Positions 11,660-22,447 of a stretch of DNA of 64,000 nucleotides are shown in pieces. Numbering within the stretch: position 1 is the stretch's first letter; each line of letters begins with the position of its first letter. The position numbers and the translations under genes are program-made. This stretch comes from Protea cynaroides (lineage: Eukaryota; Streptophyta; Magnoliopsida; Proteales; Proteaceae): positions 2,294,001-2,358,000 of the forward strand of contig CM053267.1 in NCBI GenBank assembly GCA_028583415.1, read 5' to 3'. Under the pieces are notes generated by a model. It was not told where the DNA came from, made no database searches, and saw only the letters and a program-made list of their open reading frames with translations.

Positions 11660-13441
11660 TCAAATTAGATCCAAAAGTTTGGGTTTGGGTCTTACAACTC
11701 CACCCCCTACAAAAAAAATTTCGTCCTTGAAATTTAACATACCTTCTTCATTGAACAACTGTGGATATTGCTCCTGCATATCATCTTCTTTCTCCCATGA
11801 GGCTTCTTCTTTACTATGACTCTTCCATATTACCTTGACAAAAGGAATGCTTCTATTTTTGAGCTCTTGTACTTTTCGATTTATAATTCTTAAAGGTTCA
11901 ACTTCGTAGGATAAATCTCCATTCAGCTGTAGTGGTTCGGTGGTCAACACGTGTCCTGGATCACTAATGTACTTCTTCAGCATAGACACGTAGCATACAT
12001 TGTGAACACTTGATAGTGCTGGAGGCAGTGTTAATTGATAAGCTACAATTTCGCTCCTCCCTAGGATTTCATAGGGTCCAACATACCGAGGACTCAACTT
12101 TGCCTTTTGTTGAATCTCTTCACTACTCTGAAGGGAGAAATCTTTAAGAACACTTTATCACTGATTTTGAATTCCAATTCCTTTCGTCTCACGTCAGCAT
12201 AACTCTTTTGTCGAGCCTGTGCTGCTTTAATTCTTACTCGAATCAAATCTACCTTCTCACAGGTTTCTTGGACAATGTTGGGTCCTACTATTCTTTTTTC
12301 ACCAACCTCGTTCCAGTACAATGGGGTTCTGCACTTCCTTCATATAATGCTTCATATAGAGCCATACCGATTGTAGCTTGGTAACTGTTATTGTAAGCAT
12401 ACTCCATAAGGGCTAAATTCTCGTCCCACTTGGTTTTGAAATCTAATGCATATGCCCTAAGAATATCTTCCAATGTATGGATTGTCCTCTTCGATTGGCC
12501 ATCGGTTTACGGGTGATATGCTATGCTAAATTTTAGTTGAGTACCCATCGCACTTTGTAATCCTTCCCAGAAGTGCGAGGTGAATCGTGGGTCTCGATCT
12601 GATACTATACTGGTCGGTACTCCATGTAACCAGACAATATTGTCTATGTACAGTCTGATTAATTGATCCATAGAGTATTGTGGACAATGAACCTTGAAGT
12701 ATTTGTGAAATGATCGATGATTACCCAAACGGCATATACAACTCGAGCAGTTAAAGGTAAACCTGTGACGAAGTCCATCATTACGTGATCCCATTTCCAT
12801 TCAAGGACAGGTAATGGTTGCAGCTTTCCTATAGGTCTCTAACGGTTAGCCTTTACCTGTTGGCAAGTTAGGCATTTACAAATACATTTGGTCACATTGG
12901 CCTTCGTTCTTCTCGACCAAAAATTCTGTTTTAGATCCTGGAACATCTTCATGTTGTCAGGATACACGGTGTGCGAGGTTGTATGCGCTTCTACCATGAT
13001 GGCTTCTGTAATGTTTTCATCACTTTCAGGAATGCATATCCTTGCTCGGAAGTAGAGTATCCTATCGTCACTTATGGAAAAATCAGGGACTAAGTTATCT
13101 TCCATCAATTCCATCATGATCTTCCACAAGTATGGATCCTTTGGTAATGCTTCTTTTATTTTATCTAGCAGAGTCTGCACAAAACTCAGCGCATAGAAAA
13201 GTATAGAAATGGACATGACTAACTCTTCAAGCAACGTTTCCATATTTGCATCGCCAAAAGTGAGTGGAAGTTGAGTAGTTACCACATGTGTGGACATATA
13301 TGCGTCACTTTCTTCTTCTTGTGTTTCTTCTAGCCTTGAGCTAACAACTTTTGCACTTAGAGCGTCGGCCACCATGTTTGCCTTTCCAGGTGATACTTTA
13401 TGTCCAACTCGTAATCTTTCAAAAGTTTTAGATAGTGGCAT
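11660..13441 (-). pseudogene. M2 integrase and chromodomain, broken
   Basis: In minus-strand order there is a zinc-binding N-terminus (EAHTTSHTVYP, then C-x2-C in KCLTCQQVKANR with a preceding CICKC), a decayed catalytic core (SDRDPRFTSHFW; FSIAYHP near 12510), the GPY-type C-terminus (MSPRYVGPYEILGRSEIVAY) and a chromodomain (RKVQELKNRSIPFVKVIW, then EEASWEKEDDM). Frames shift near 12800, 12480, 12300 and 12097. The last frame runs through the purine tract and stops inside the LTR. Dead copy of a Tekay-like pol. Confidence 0.85.
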
Positions 13442-14580
13442 TGCCTTATGTTAAACTCTTTTTGATTGAATAAATAGATCAAGCTCTTATGATCTGACAT
13501 GATCTTGAAAATGGTACCGAATAAGTAGTGTCTCCATATCTTCAGTGTGAAGACTACTGCTGCCAACTCCAGGTCATAAGTGGGGGGTAGTTCTTTTCAT
13601 GCTCTTTTAATTATTGAGATACATAGGCAATGACTAGACCATGCTGCATTAGGACACAATCCAGTCCTATGTTGGATGCATCAATGTGCACAGTGTACCC
13701 GGTATTTCCTTCTGGTACTATCAATATTGGGGTTGTTACTAGCTTTTCTTTCAAGGTTTAAAAACACTCTTCTCATTTTTCCATCCATTTAAACTTCTAT
13801 CCTTTCTTCATGAGTTGGGTAAGTGGCACAGTGATTCATGAGTAGTTTTAAATGAATCGCCAATAATACCCTGCTAGATCTAGGAAACTCCTTACTTCTA
13901 TAACTGTTTTTGGGGTTTTCCATTCTAACACTGCTTGTACTTTGCTGGGGTCCACAGCTATCCCTTCCCCTGAGACAACATGTCCAAGGAATGTCAGTTT
14001 GTTTAGCCAAAACTCACACTTCTTGAATTTAGCGTATAGCTTTTCTTCCTTGAGTTGCTGAAGAACCTTTCTCAAATGTTCTTCATGATCTTCAGGAGAG
14101 CAAGAATACATAAGGATGTCCTCAATAAATAACAAATTGATCCATATAATTGTGAAATATCCTGTTCATTAACTCCATGAACGAGACACCGGAGCATTTG
14201 TCAACCCAAATGACATAACCTTGAACTCATAATGACCATATCGGGTTCCAAAGGCTGCCTTTGGAATATCAGATTCTCTAATCTTTAATTGGTGATAACC
14301 TGATCGTGAATCAATCTTTGAAAATGCTGATGCTCCTTGCAGTTGATCAAATAGGTCATCGATCCTGAGTAGAGACTGTGGGTTTATTCAGTTCTCAATA
14401 GTCATTGCATAGTTTAACGCTTCCGTCCTTCATCCTAACAAACAAGACTAGTGCTCCCCATGGTGAAATGCTTGGCCTAATAAAGCCTTTATCTAGCAAT
14501 TCCTATAATTGAACCTTGAGTTCCTTTAATTTTACAGGTGCCATTCTGTAGGGTGCCTTGGATACAGGAGCCGATCCTAA
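13357..14580 (-). pseudogene. M2 reverse transcriptase and RNase H, broken
   Basis: RT blocks are readable on the minus strand in several frames: SKAPYRMAP-like start near 14560, IDDLFDQLQGAS, SGYHQLKI, VMSFGLTNAP, and the palm motif as FIEDILMYS, where the family has F-I-D-D, so a catalytic Asp is replaced by Glu. The thumb reads FLGHVVSGEGIAVDPSKVQA. RNase H survives as WRHYLFGTIFKIMSDHKSL. Stops and shifts separate the blocks. Confidence 0.85.
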
Positions 14581-14779
14581 GAGTAGATCAATTACAAATT
14601 ATGTTGCTCTATCAGGTCGCAATCCTAGTAAGTCTTTCGGAAACACTTCAGGGAACTCGTTTACTACACGTAGTTCTTCTAACTTGGGAGTTTCCATAGT
14701 AGTATCTACAATAGATGCAATGTATGCAGTACATCCCTAAGCTAGCAACTTATTTGCTTGCATGGCCGATATAAAAAGT

Positions 14780-15190
14780 TTCTTCTGTTTCCACGGTTTA
14801 TCTCCGATGAACACAATTGGTTTATCACCATCAACTTCGAAGGATACTTTCCTTTTAGCACACAGGACACTGACCTTATGGGTAGCTAGCTAGTCTATCC
14901 CTAAAATTACATCAAAGTCTGATATGTTTAGAAGTATCAAGTTCGCTTCCATTTGCTTATCTTCAATTTGGACTCTACACGGGCCATGGTAATAGCTCAA
15001 CTCCACTTGCTGTCCCAATGACGTATTGACTATAAGTTGTAACTCCATCTACTGTGGGGGTGTTCCCAATTTCTTAGCAAAGGAGGACGACACAAAAGAA
15101 TAGGTCGCACCTAAGTCAAAGAGACTCGAGCCGACAATTCGGATATAGATATGGAACCTAATGGTAGGTAATTTATTAATTAACTGACAC
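14780..15190 (-). pseudogene. M2 aspartic protease, broken
   Basis: The active-site block near 15091-15130 reads L-F-D-L-G-A-T-Y-S-F instead of the usual L-F-D-S-G-A-T-H-S-F, so the D-S/T-G triad is lost. A later V-L-C-A-K-R and D-F-D-V-I-L-G-like stretch follows. It lies in a different frame from the upstream gag end, separated by an intron-like gap. Confidence 0.7.
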
Positions 15191-15229
15191 TTCAAGAACA
15201 TGCTTGATTTATGCATAGCAGTTTATTTA

Positions 15230-15994
15230 CTATGTAAGAGTAATACCTGTAACCACACTAGCGGAGTTCTTAGCATCTTTTGCAGTTGTGGCGAAGACCT
15301 TGCCCTGCTGTAGTCCTTGCTTCGGAGAGTGAGGACAGTATATGAAAATGTGTCCCTCTTGTTGACAATTATAGCACCTTACTGGGCTAGGCGCTGGGTC
15401 AGTAGAAGCAGGGCTAGCAGACTTATAGAAACTTTGGTGGTTGCTTTCTTCATAGAAGAGGACTTGAATGGCTTCTTGGCATTGCACTTTCTAGTGAAGG
15501 TACTTGCTCTCTTGATACCCAAGGTTGTTGCTCTATCTTTCCAACGTGCTTGGTATCCATCTCTTTGGCTATCCATTTTGGTTGTTCAGACAACGCTGGC
15601 ATAAGTGGTAGGACCTTGAGCCTTTACAATGGCTCGCACTCTTCTTCTAAGCCCATCAGCAAACCTTTTTGCCTTCAACTCATTTTTATGTATGCTCGGA
15701 GTTGCAAAGTTATAGAGTCTCTTAAAATCTCTCTGATATTCGGTGATTGATCTTTGTACTTCGCTAAAAGTCAGATATTCTACCTCCTTTTGATCTCTAT
15801 AACTTTGGGGGAAATAATTACCAAAAAAAGGCTTCCTTGAAGTTCTCCTGTGAGATATTCCCATACCTGGCCTTTAGGATAGGCCGAATATATTCCCACC
15901 ACTTGTCAGGCTCGTCCTCGAACATGAAGGTGGTGCAGAGTATCTTCTGCTCATCCGTGCATGGCATCATTCGAAGAGTCATCTCAATGGTATG
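15230..15994 (-). pseudogene. M2 gag, C-terminal two thirds, broken
   Basis: The gag core reads TFMFEDEPDKWWEYIRPIL and YRDQKEVEYLTFSEVQRSIT, then a CCHC zinc knuckle C-Y-N-C-Q-Q-E-G-H-I-F-I-Y-C near 15390-15430. After V-V-T-G there is a GT and, four codons on, a stop, as in P2 and P6 where an intron-like segment starts at this point. The N-terminal part was cut off by the insertion of M3 at 15995. Frameshifts are present near 15590 and 15820. Confidence 0.8.
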
Positions 15995-16481
15995 TGTCAC
16001 ACCCCAATTTTTGACTAACCAAAATGGTGTGATGAACCATCAATAAACCAACGGTTCAACCAGGATCTCGAATAGGCTATCCCACATATGATAAACCAAA
16101 ACACATTTCACATTAATCAGAGATAATAAAGTAAATAGCGGAAGTCTTACAGATAATGAACTGAGGTCTAGTCATGATAAATAATTAATATTCCATTTAT
16201 TTCAAAATAACCAAAACATAACTTAATACATATTACAATATCCAAATACGAAGTCTAAACACTAAACATATCCACAGTTGAAACACTCTCTTAACGAACC
16301 ATGTTCGTCCTCCACAGCTTGCTCATTCATAGCCTCCACCTGTTCATATGTTGGCATGTAGACATAATCTTCAATCATAGTACCTGCAACATCAGAAACT
16401 AAAAGAATTGCGCGCGCGAGGGTCAGCTCTCCAATTTGAGCTCAGTGAGAAAACAAAACAATGCAACAAACATATGCATGC
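15995..16481 (-). mobile_element. M3 3' LTR, left fragment (LTR end)
   Basis: The fragment starts with the complement of GGGGTGTGACA and holds the last ~490 bp of a family LTR. It is cut by P1; the rest resumes at 24688. The CATGC at 16477-16481 is repeated at 24688-24692, the target duplication of P1. The flank GTATG at 15990-15994 should reappear at the far end of M3. Confidence 0.9.
16262..16363 (-). CDS. LTR micro-ORF, M3 copy, 33 codons without ATG at codon 1
   Basis: After an acceptor-like GATGTTGCAG the frame reads I-E-D-Y and then 33 codons to TAG ending R-E-C-F-N-C-G-Y-V. Codon 1 is GTC; ATG is codon 3. Length is exactly the family length and the last two cysteines stay in place while the first Cys is Arg. 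The related P1 and P5 LTRs have a 1-bp deletion after codon 12 and have lost the cysteines, so this copy shows the state before that decay. Confidence 0.4.
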   Translation of the reverse strand, partial: VYMPTYEQVEAMNEQAVEDEHGSLRECFNCGYV

Positions 16482-18704
16482 TGGAAGACCCGTATCAAAC
16501 TAACCCGGTCTTACCACCTTGAATCAGGTTTACCCATCATGGTCGAGCCAAATGGACCAAGGGCGTGAAGGAGATCGTGATCCCAGGTATCAAATCGACC
16601 CAAAAACACTTAAATTAAGGGGAGGGTCGCATACCCAGCAAGGGAGGGTCGGACCCCCCAAGACAGAAAGTCAGACCCCCTATTTTACAGAGGGGGGTCG
16701 GACACTTTAGGAGTTAGGGGTCGACGGGATCATCGACTCCCTCATCGACCCCCAGTTTCTGCCAGAAACAGAAATTAGGAATGTTTCCTAATTTCGGTTG
16801 GACTGTTTCCTAAACTCAATGGGACTTATTTTAGGAGTTTTTACTCTATAAATAGGACGTCCCTAAGCCCCTTTCACTCCTTTTACAACCCTAATTGAAT
16901 TGAGAGAAAGATAAGAGAAGGAAGAGAAGAAGAAGAGAAACAAGGAAGAGAAGAAAGCAAAAAGGAGAAGAGTTGCAGAGAATGAGTATTCTTCTCAGGT
17001 ATGGGTACTAATTCCATTAGTTTCTACAGACCTTAGGTTAGGTAATGAAGAGAGTATGATCTCGGAGAGTCCAAAACCATCAACCCATGGTTAGGTTTTC
17101 ATGGAAAACCATGGGGAAGTCATGAAAGCCATTTAGGTGAATGAATCATGGTTCTAGACCGTAGAACATGTGTAATATGGACTGTAGTAGAAAGCCATAG
17201 GACCTCAAACATGAAGAATGGACTGAAAGTAGAAAAATTAACAAAACCCACAGGGGGTCGCACAGGGGGTCGATGGCCAATCAACCCTAACAGACCCTAA
17301 ACATCGACCCCCAGTGTTCGGGAAGTCCAGAATAGGGGTGGTCGCACCAGGGGTCGATCATGACTCCGACCCTACCTCCGACCCCTAGTTAAAAACATGG
17401 TTTTTAAATTCGGAATTAATTCTAATTAAATTCTATCGACTTTGTTAGGTCTTCTAGTAATATAATAACATTATAAAGGTGATTCTAAAGCTTGAAAGAG
17501 GATCTATTAGCAAGCTAAGGTGAGGAAACAAGACCTACATTAATTGGTTAATAATAAACTACTTTTATTTTCTTGAGTCCAATGCCATGCTTGATTCTAT
17601 GCGTATATGATTGTAATGTGCATTCAACATGTCATCCAATATTTCTATTAATTGTTCATGCATATTTACTTTATTGTTTATAACATGATGATGGTGATGA
17701 TGATAGGAATAGGCATGTGAATGTTTGTGTTTGGCCAGTGTATATGGTGCGGGTAGGGATGGTATCAATCGGTATAGCCATGACCGCTCTTCATGGGGTG
17801 TATATTGGGCCATGGTCTACTCAAGTCATGTCCACTGATGTCGTCGTATCGCCATTACCTTAGAAGAACTATTACGACGTAGGGCATCAAGGAGGGTCTC
17901 GGTCCTTGAGTCCTATACTCTACCGAGGGGCCTTAGCTCTATCTCTATGGGTGCTCTGAGGGATGCTGGGGTGAGGCCTTGGATACACTGTTTGGCATTA
18001 GGATTGGTTAGTTGCGAGCCCAGTTTGCAACCCTAGCCAGCAGGGGTTTATTTGTTGGTATGGTATCAACCGGTACAGCCATGATCATTTTTCATGGGGT
18101 GTGTATTGTGCCATTCTGGGTGCATGTGGGGCGACGGTGCCATTTTCATTGGGCGTTTCCACACACTCGTGTATAGAGGTGCGGTGGCCACTTATCCTTT
18201 CTATAGCACAGTGCAAACTTTAAACCGGACCAAAGATATGATTGACTGCATGCATATGTATTGTTGCATTGATTTGTTTACTCACTGAGCTCAAGTTGGA
18301 GAGCTGACCCTCGTGCGCAAAATTCTTTTAGTTTCTGATGTTGCAAGTATTATGATTGAAAATTTTGTCAACACGCCAACATATGAACATGTGGCGGCCA
18401 TGGTGAGCAAGCTGTGGAGGACGAAGATGGTTCGTTAAGCAAGCGTTTCAGCGATGGATACGTTTAGTGTTTAGTTTTCATATTTGGATATTGTAATATG
18501 CATTAAATTATGTTTTGGTTACTTAGAAATATATGGAATATTAATTATTTATCATGATTAGACCTCAGTTCATTATCTGTAAGACTTTCGCTATTTACTT
18601 TATTACCTCTGATTAATGTGGAATATGTTTTGGTTTATCATATGTGGGATAGCCTAATCGAGATCCTGGTTGAACCGTTGGTTTATTGACGGTTCATCAC
18701 ACCA
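16482..18704 (+). mobile_element. P1 5' LTR, last ~33 bp deleted
   Basis: It carries TATAAATA at 16847-16854, a GA-rich leader and a donor-like CTTCTCAG|GTATGG near 17000. At the right end it stops after CACACCA and joins leader sequence at GAGCTCTCG, so the LTR end and primer site are missing. The 3' LTR has the complete end, which means the loss came after integration. Confidence 0.9.
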
Positions 18705-19430
18705 AGAGAGCTCTCGTAGGCCTTACCCATTAAACCTGAATACTTTCACTGGAGTCCATGAACTGAGTTAGGATAAATTAAAAGCTTTAATACAAACAAA
18801 CCATAAGCACCTGTGTTGGTTTAGACAGAAATTAAACAAGACAATAATGTACATATAAAAGGTGGAACCATATATATACACTCAAACAAAAAGAGAAGAA
18901 AAATTTCCCTAATAAATAAATAATATTGGGTATTATCTATAAATTGGGTAGTTATCCAAGTATACAAGGATATAGTACAGTAGCAATAAGAGAGCTTCTG
19001 TAAAGCAGAAAAATTGAATATCGAGTTGGTACTCACAAGATGTGAAACTCGATGTATGACTAAGGAAGGAGAAAATGGTAATGCCTAATTCCCTGCAAAA
19101 GTAAAGGAAAAGATCTCGGGCCGAATCCAACAGAGATAGGAGAATAACGGCCCTACATTAAGAATAAGAGTAACTACAAGAAGATAAAGCTATACCCCTG
19201 GGTGACATGAAGACTCAGAGTGAAATCCACTACACTCTGATCCATTACCCGCTGAGCATTAAGATGAGGTTACAACTTAACCCCACCACTATCTGGGTCG
19301 AGAATGAGTAATGAAAAACTCATCTGAGCAGATGCCAGATAATGATAATCAGATTAGAGCGAATTAAAGGAGGTGAACAACCAGACCACTTCAGCCAACC
19401 ACCTGGACTATTAAGTACCTTGGTTATGGT
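18705..19430. other. P1 leader, non-coding
   Basis: This leader is shared with P4 and P5 (46837-47500, 54746-55400). Short minus-strand frames (18821-19130) are not kept between the copies. There is no antisense gene as in P2 and P6. I see nothing else in it. Confidence 0.6.
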
Positions 19431-19830
19431 TGTAATAAATTCAGCTAGACAAAATACATAAGCAACAACAGATGAGACCGACTATGCAAGTCGCTATGTG
19501 AATCACTACCCAAGTTGCCAATGTTACATCAACACCTCTGGGTCAAACCAAGTACGGTACCAATTGGTAAGCATCACTGTACCCCAACACCTGTTAGCTA
19601 TAACACAGTGCCTACCACACAACAAGTCCCAGTAATGCACACCCCAGTAGAGAAGTTTGGTGCACAACAAGCAGTGTATCGAGTTGGTTAACCTTATCAG
19701 CCACCGATATATGGGATAGTTGCATCATGACAGAATGATCCGACAAGGATTGAAGAATGTCTTCTGAAGATGATGTCTCAAACATTTTCAGCAAAGGATC
19801 AAATCTATTATGGCCATATAAGTAGATAGG
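19431..19830 (+). pseudogene. P1 gag N-terminal remnant
   Basis: Plus frames give V-P-T-T-Q-Q-V-P-V-M-H-T-P, F-G-A-Q-Q-A-V-Y and P-Y-Q-P-P-I-Y-G, followed by L-L-K-M-M-S-Q-T-F-S-A-K-D. This matches the proline/glutamine region and the start of the gag core of P2 (Y-P-P-Y-V-W-G ... F-L-K-M-K-P-K-E-F). The frame then ends at the same place as in P4 and P5, so the truncation was inherited by all three. Confidence 0.65.
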
Positions 19831-21060
19831 TTTATATAGGATGTGGTGCATTATTGATTTACTCTTATAATTATAGAGGATGCACATACCAGATTTTAAT
19901 TTCTCAAGCGTTGACAGGATACCTTCTTGATTTAACCTGTCAATTGGAGTTATAGATATTGTTTCTTTAGTATTAGTCCTGATTATACCAATCTGAACCA
20001 TTCTCATGATCGACAACATGAACAGAGATATGAATTGAATGAATAGTTAAATGTTTAATCGTGTTGAGCGTACATCTTCTGAATTATACCTGATTTACTG
20101 AGGTACGAAATCTTTCTCCAGATTTACTCTTGTAGTGCCTTGACCAATGTCATTATATACACGATAGAACCTGTAACCATGAGGTTAAGAGCAGTAGAAC
20201 CTCTATTTCCATGTATTTGGACCACCGTGCAACCTAACGACCTTTGGATGCCGATTGGATTACCATAGATTTACTCCTAATTCTTAAAACCTAGGTTCAC
20301 TAGATAAGACAAGTGTTCGTCGTCATACTAAATTCGAAAGAAGGAAATGAATTATTTTTAGATAACCATTCTGACATCCATTGAAAATATGTTTAGTGAT
20401 AATGAAATTATTGAAAGAAAGATGATTGGATTCAGATTGAATACTATAGCCAATGAACCTCAGATGAAGTAATGGAGAATCTATTTTGAGATTGCTAAAT
20501 GGATGGATATGAGTCATGTCTATAAAAGAGTGCATGAGCAAAAAATGAGAATTATCAAGAGTAGCCAGTAAAAAAATAGATAGCACTCAAGAAGAGTTAA
20601 AGATGGTTATATCGGTATGAATTTTGACAAGGTAGAAGATTCCTAACGGCAAATTTAAGAGTGGATACAAGGATAAAGTCATGGCATAAGTAGTACTCGA
20701 TTTAATACAATGATAATTGAGTTATGACCAATGTTGAGGGATATGATTAAGTAAAGACCAAAATAGTTTGGCTGAATTAATGAATTTATAAACATATGCC
20801 CTAATGCTTATAGATAGACTTGGGATATGAAGTAATAATCACCAGATATTTTTCGAGGTATATGGAAGAGAGATCAGGGTAGAACAACAAGGATAAAGGA
20901 AATATAAGCTAATGAGTTTTTTTAAGATATGAGATTTTGACGATAGTCTTTGAAAAACTAAAAGATGAAGGAACTAGACAAGCCCTTAAGTCCGTTACAC
21001 CAGATTTTGCTAGTTCAAGCCCTTTTGGACTAAATGTTGTATTAGATGAGTGTTATGAAT
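19831..21060. other. P1 internal spacer shared with P4 and P5, no coding recognised
   Basis: About 1.2 kb replaces most of gag. It is shared with P5 (47941-49080) and in part P4 (55841-56207). A minus-strand frame of about 135 codons at 19612-20019 recurs in truncated form in the other copies but its length is not conserved. I could not recognise any family in it. Confidence 0.5.
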
Positions 21061-22097
21061 AATGTCAAAATTGTATGGATGGATGAAATTTGGACACAAC
21101 CTAATTAGACTTGAGATGGCAGACTTTGACGTCATCTTGGGGATAGACTGGTTGTCTCAATACTCTACAAGTGATTATGTGCATAGAAGAGGTTATCATT
21201 CAAGAATAAAAATGGCATATGATTTAGTATCATTGGGAGTATGTTTCCTAAGAAGTGAAAGCTAATCCTCTTTATGCTAAGGGCGAAGAGATGCTTGAAA
21301 GAGAAATGAGTTGGAGACATGGTATCTGTGGCATACGTTACCAAAGAAGCACCACAGATGGAAGATACTGAGGTGAAGCATAAATTTTCTGATGTGTTTC
21401 CAGGAGACTTACCTGGGTTACCATCCGATCGTGCGACCGAGTTTGTCATCGACTTGTTACCAAGGACGATACTTGTGTCAAAGGCACCTGTAGAGTAGTT
21501 CCTATGGAGTTGAAGGGATTGAGACTCAACTACAAGAGTTATTAGACAAGGGTTCTAATCAGCTAAGTATTGCATCACGGAGAGTGCCAACGCAACTCGT
21601 GAAGAAGAAGGATGGTAGCGTTCGATTATGTATCGATTATCAGGAGTTGAACAAGCTGACAATCACGAATCGATATCCACTACCTAGGATCGATGACTTG
21701 TTCGATCAGTTGCAAGGGAAAAAAGTATTTTCTAAGATCGATCTTCGGTCAGGCTACCATCAGTTGAAGATTAAAGAGGGTGATATTCCTAAGACGGCTT
21801 TCAGGACTAGATATGGACATTATGAATTCTTGGTCATGTCTTTTGGATTAACAAATGCACCAGCAACTTTCATGGAACTTATGAACCGGGTTTTCCACGA
21901 TATGTTGGATACGTCGGTTATTGTATTTATTGATGATATATTGGTATATTTCAAGGACAAAGAAACCCATATTAAGAACCTAAACGTCGCCCTATAGCGT
22001 TTAAGGAAAGAGAAGCTATATGCCAAATTTACCAAGTGTGAGTTTTGGCTAAGTGAAGTCACCTTCCTAGGCCATGTAGTATCCGCTGAAGGAATCA
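21061..22097 (+). pseudogene. P1 protease end and reverse transcriptase, truncated
   Basis: The protease tail A-D-F-D-V-I-L-G-I-D-W-L is followed after frameshifts by a long readable RT: KKKDGSVRLCIDY, FSKIDLRSGYHQ (motif A Asp present), VMSFGLTNAPATF, VFIDDILVY (F-I-D-D intact). A CAG-to-TAG change at 21995-21997 stops the frame in the thumb region. The RT text ends at EGIKV where it jumps into integrase C-terminus. Confidence 0.85.
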
Positions 22098-22434
22098 AAG
22101 TGGCTTACCAGTTAGCACTACCACCATCTATGTCAAGTGTGCATGACGATTTCATATTTCCCTATTGAAGAAGTAAGTCAAGGACCCAACGCACATCCTG
22201 ACAGTAGATCTACCGGAATTGACTGATGAATTGACATTTGAAGTAACACCAACTGAAATCACTAGCCGAAAGGTTCAATGACTACGCAACCGAGATATCT
22301 ATTATGTTAAGGTCACTTGGAGAAGTAGAGACATGGAAGAAATTACATGGGAAGAAGAGAATGCTATGCGGAAGCAATACCCTCACTTATTTGATTCAGA
22401 AGGTACGTACAATTTTGAGGACGAATTTTTTATA
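22098..22434 (+). pseudogene. P1 integrase C-terminus and chromodomain
   Basis: Starting V-A-Y-Q-L-A-L-P-P-S-M, this is the C-terminal part of integrase and the chromodomain (RKVQ, RNRDIYYVKVTW, EEITWEEENAMRKQY) of the family. It is fused directly to RT; RNase H, the zinc-binding domain and the D-D-E core are missing. The breakpoints share AAAGTGG in the intact relative P2 (near 36563 and 38480). Confidence 0.85.
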
Positions 22435-22447
22435 AGTAGGGAGGAGT
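22435..22447 (+). other. P1 polypurine tract
   Basis: A purine-rich AAGTAGGGAGGAGT-like run ends directly before the TG of the 3' LTR, the place where plus-strand DNA synthesis is primed. Confidence 0.75.

Larger units (their letters stand above)
8555..11696 (-). mobile_element. M2 3' LTR, minus strand
   Basis: On the minus strand it starts TGTAAGACCC (11696 downwards) and ends GGTGTGACA (8555), 3142 bp, longer than the other LTRs. It is followed on the right by a purine-rich tract and pol on the same strand, so it is the 3' LTR. The subfamily is well diverged. Its dispersed motifs are different again (GATCGATCGCAC; GTGTGGCA). The flank at 8550-8554 is TTTAG; the matching duplicate would be outside the window. 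Confidence 0.8.

Noticed and set aside
16519..16710. Frame MNQVYPSWSSQMDQG..., recurring at 22485, 29203, 38867 and 56760
   Set aside because: It starts with TTG, lies upstream of the TATA box, and its length varies by frameshift (63, 65, 83 codons); similarity just reflects LTR relatedness.
19612..20019. Minus-strand frame of 135 codons in the P1 spacer
   Set aside because: The homologous places in P5 and P4 give only about 60 codons with stops, so no sign of coding conservation.
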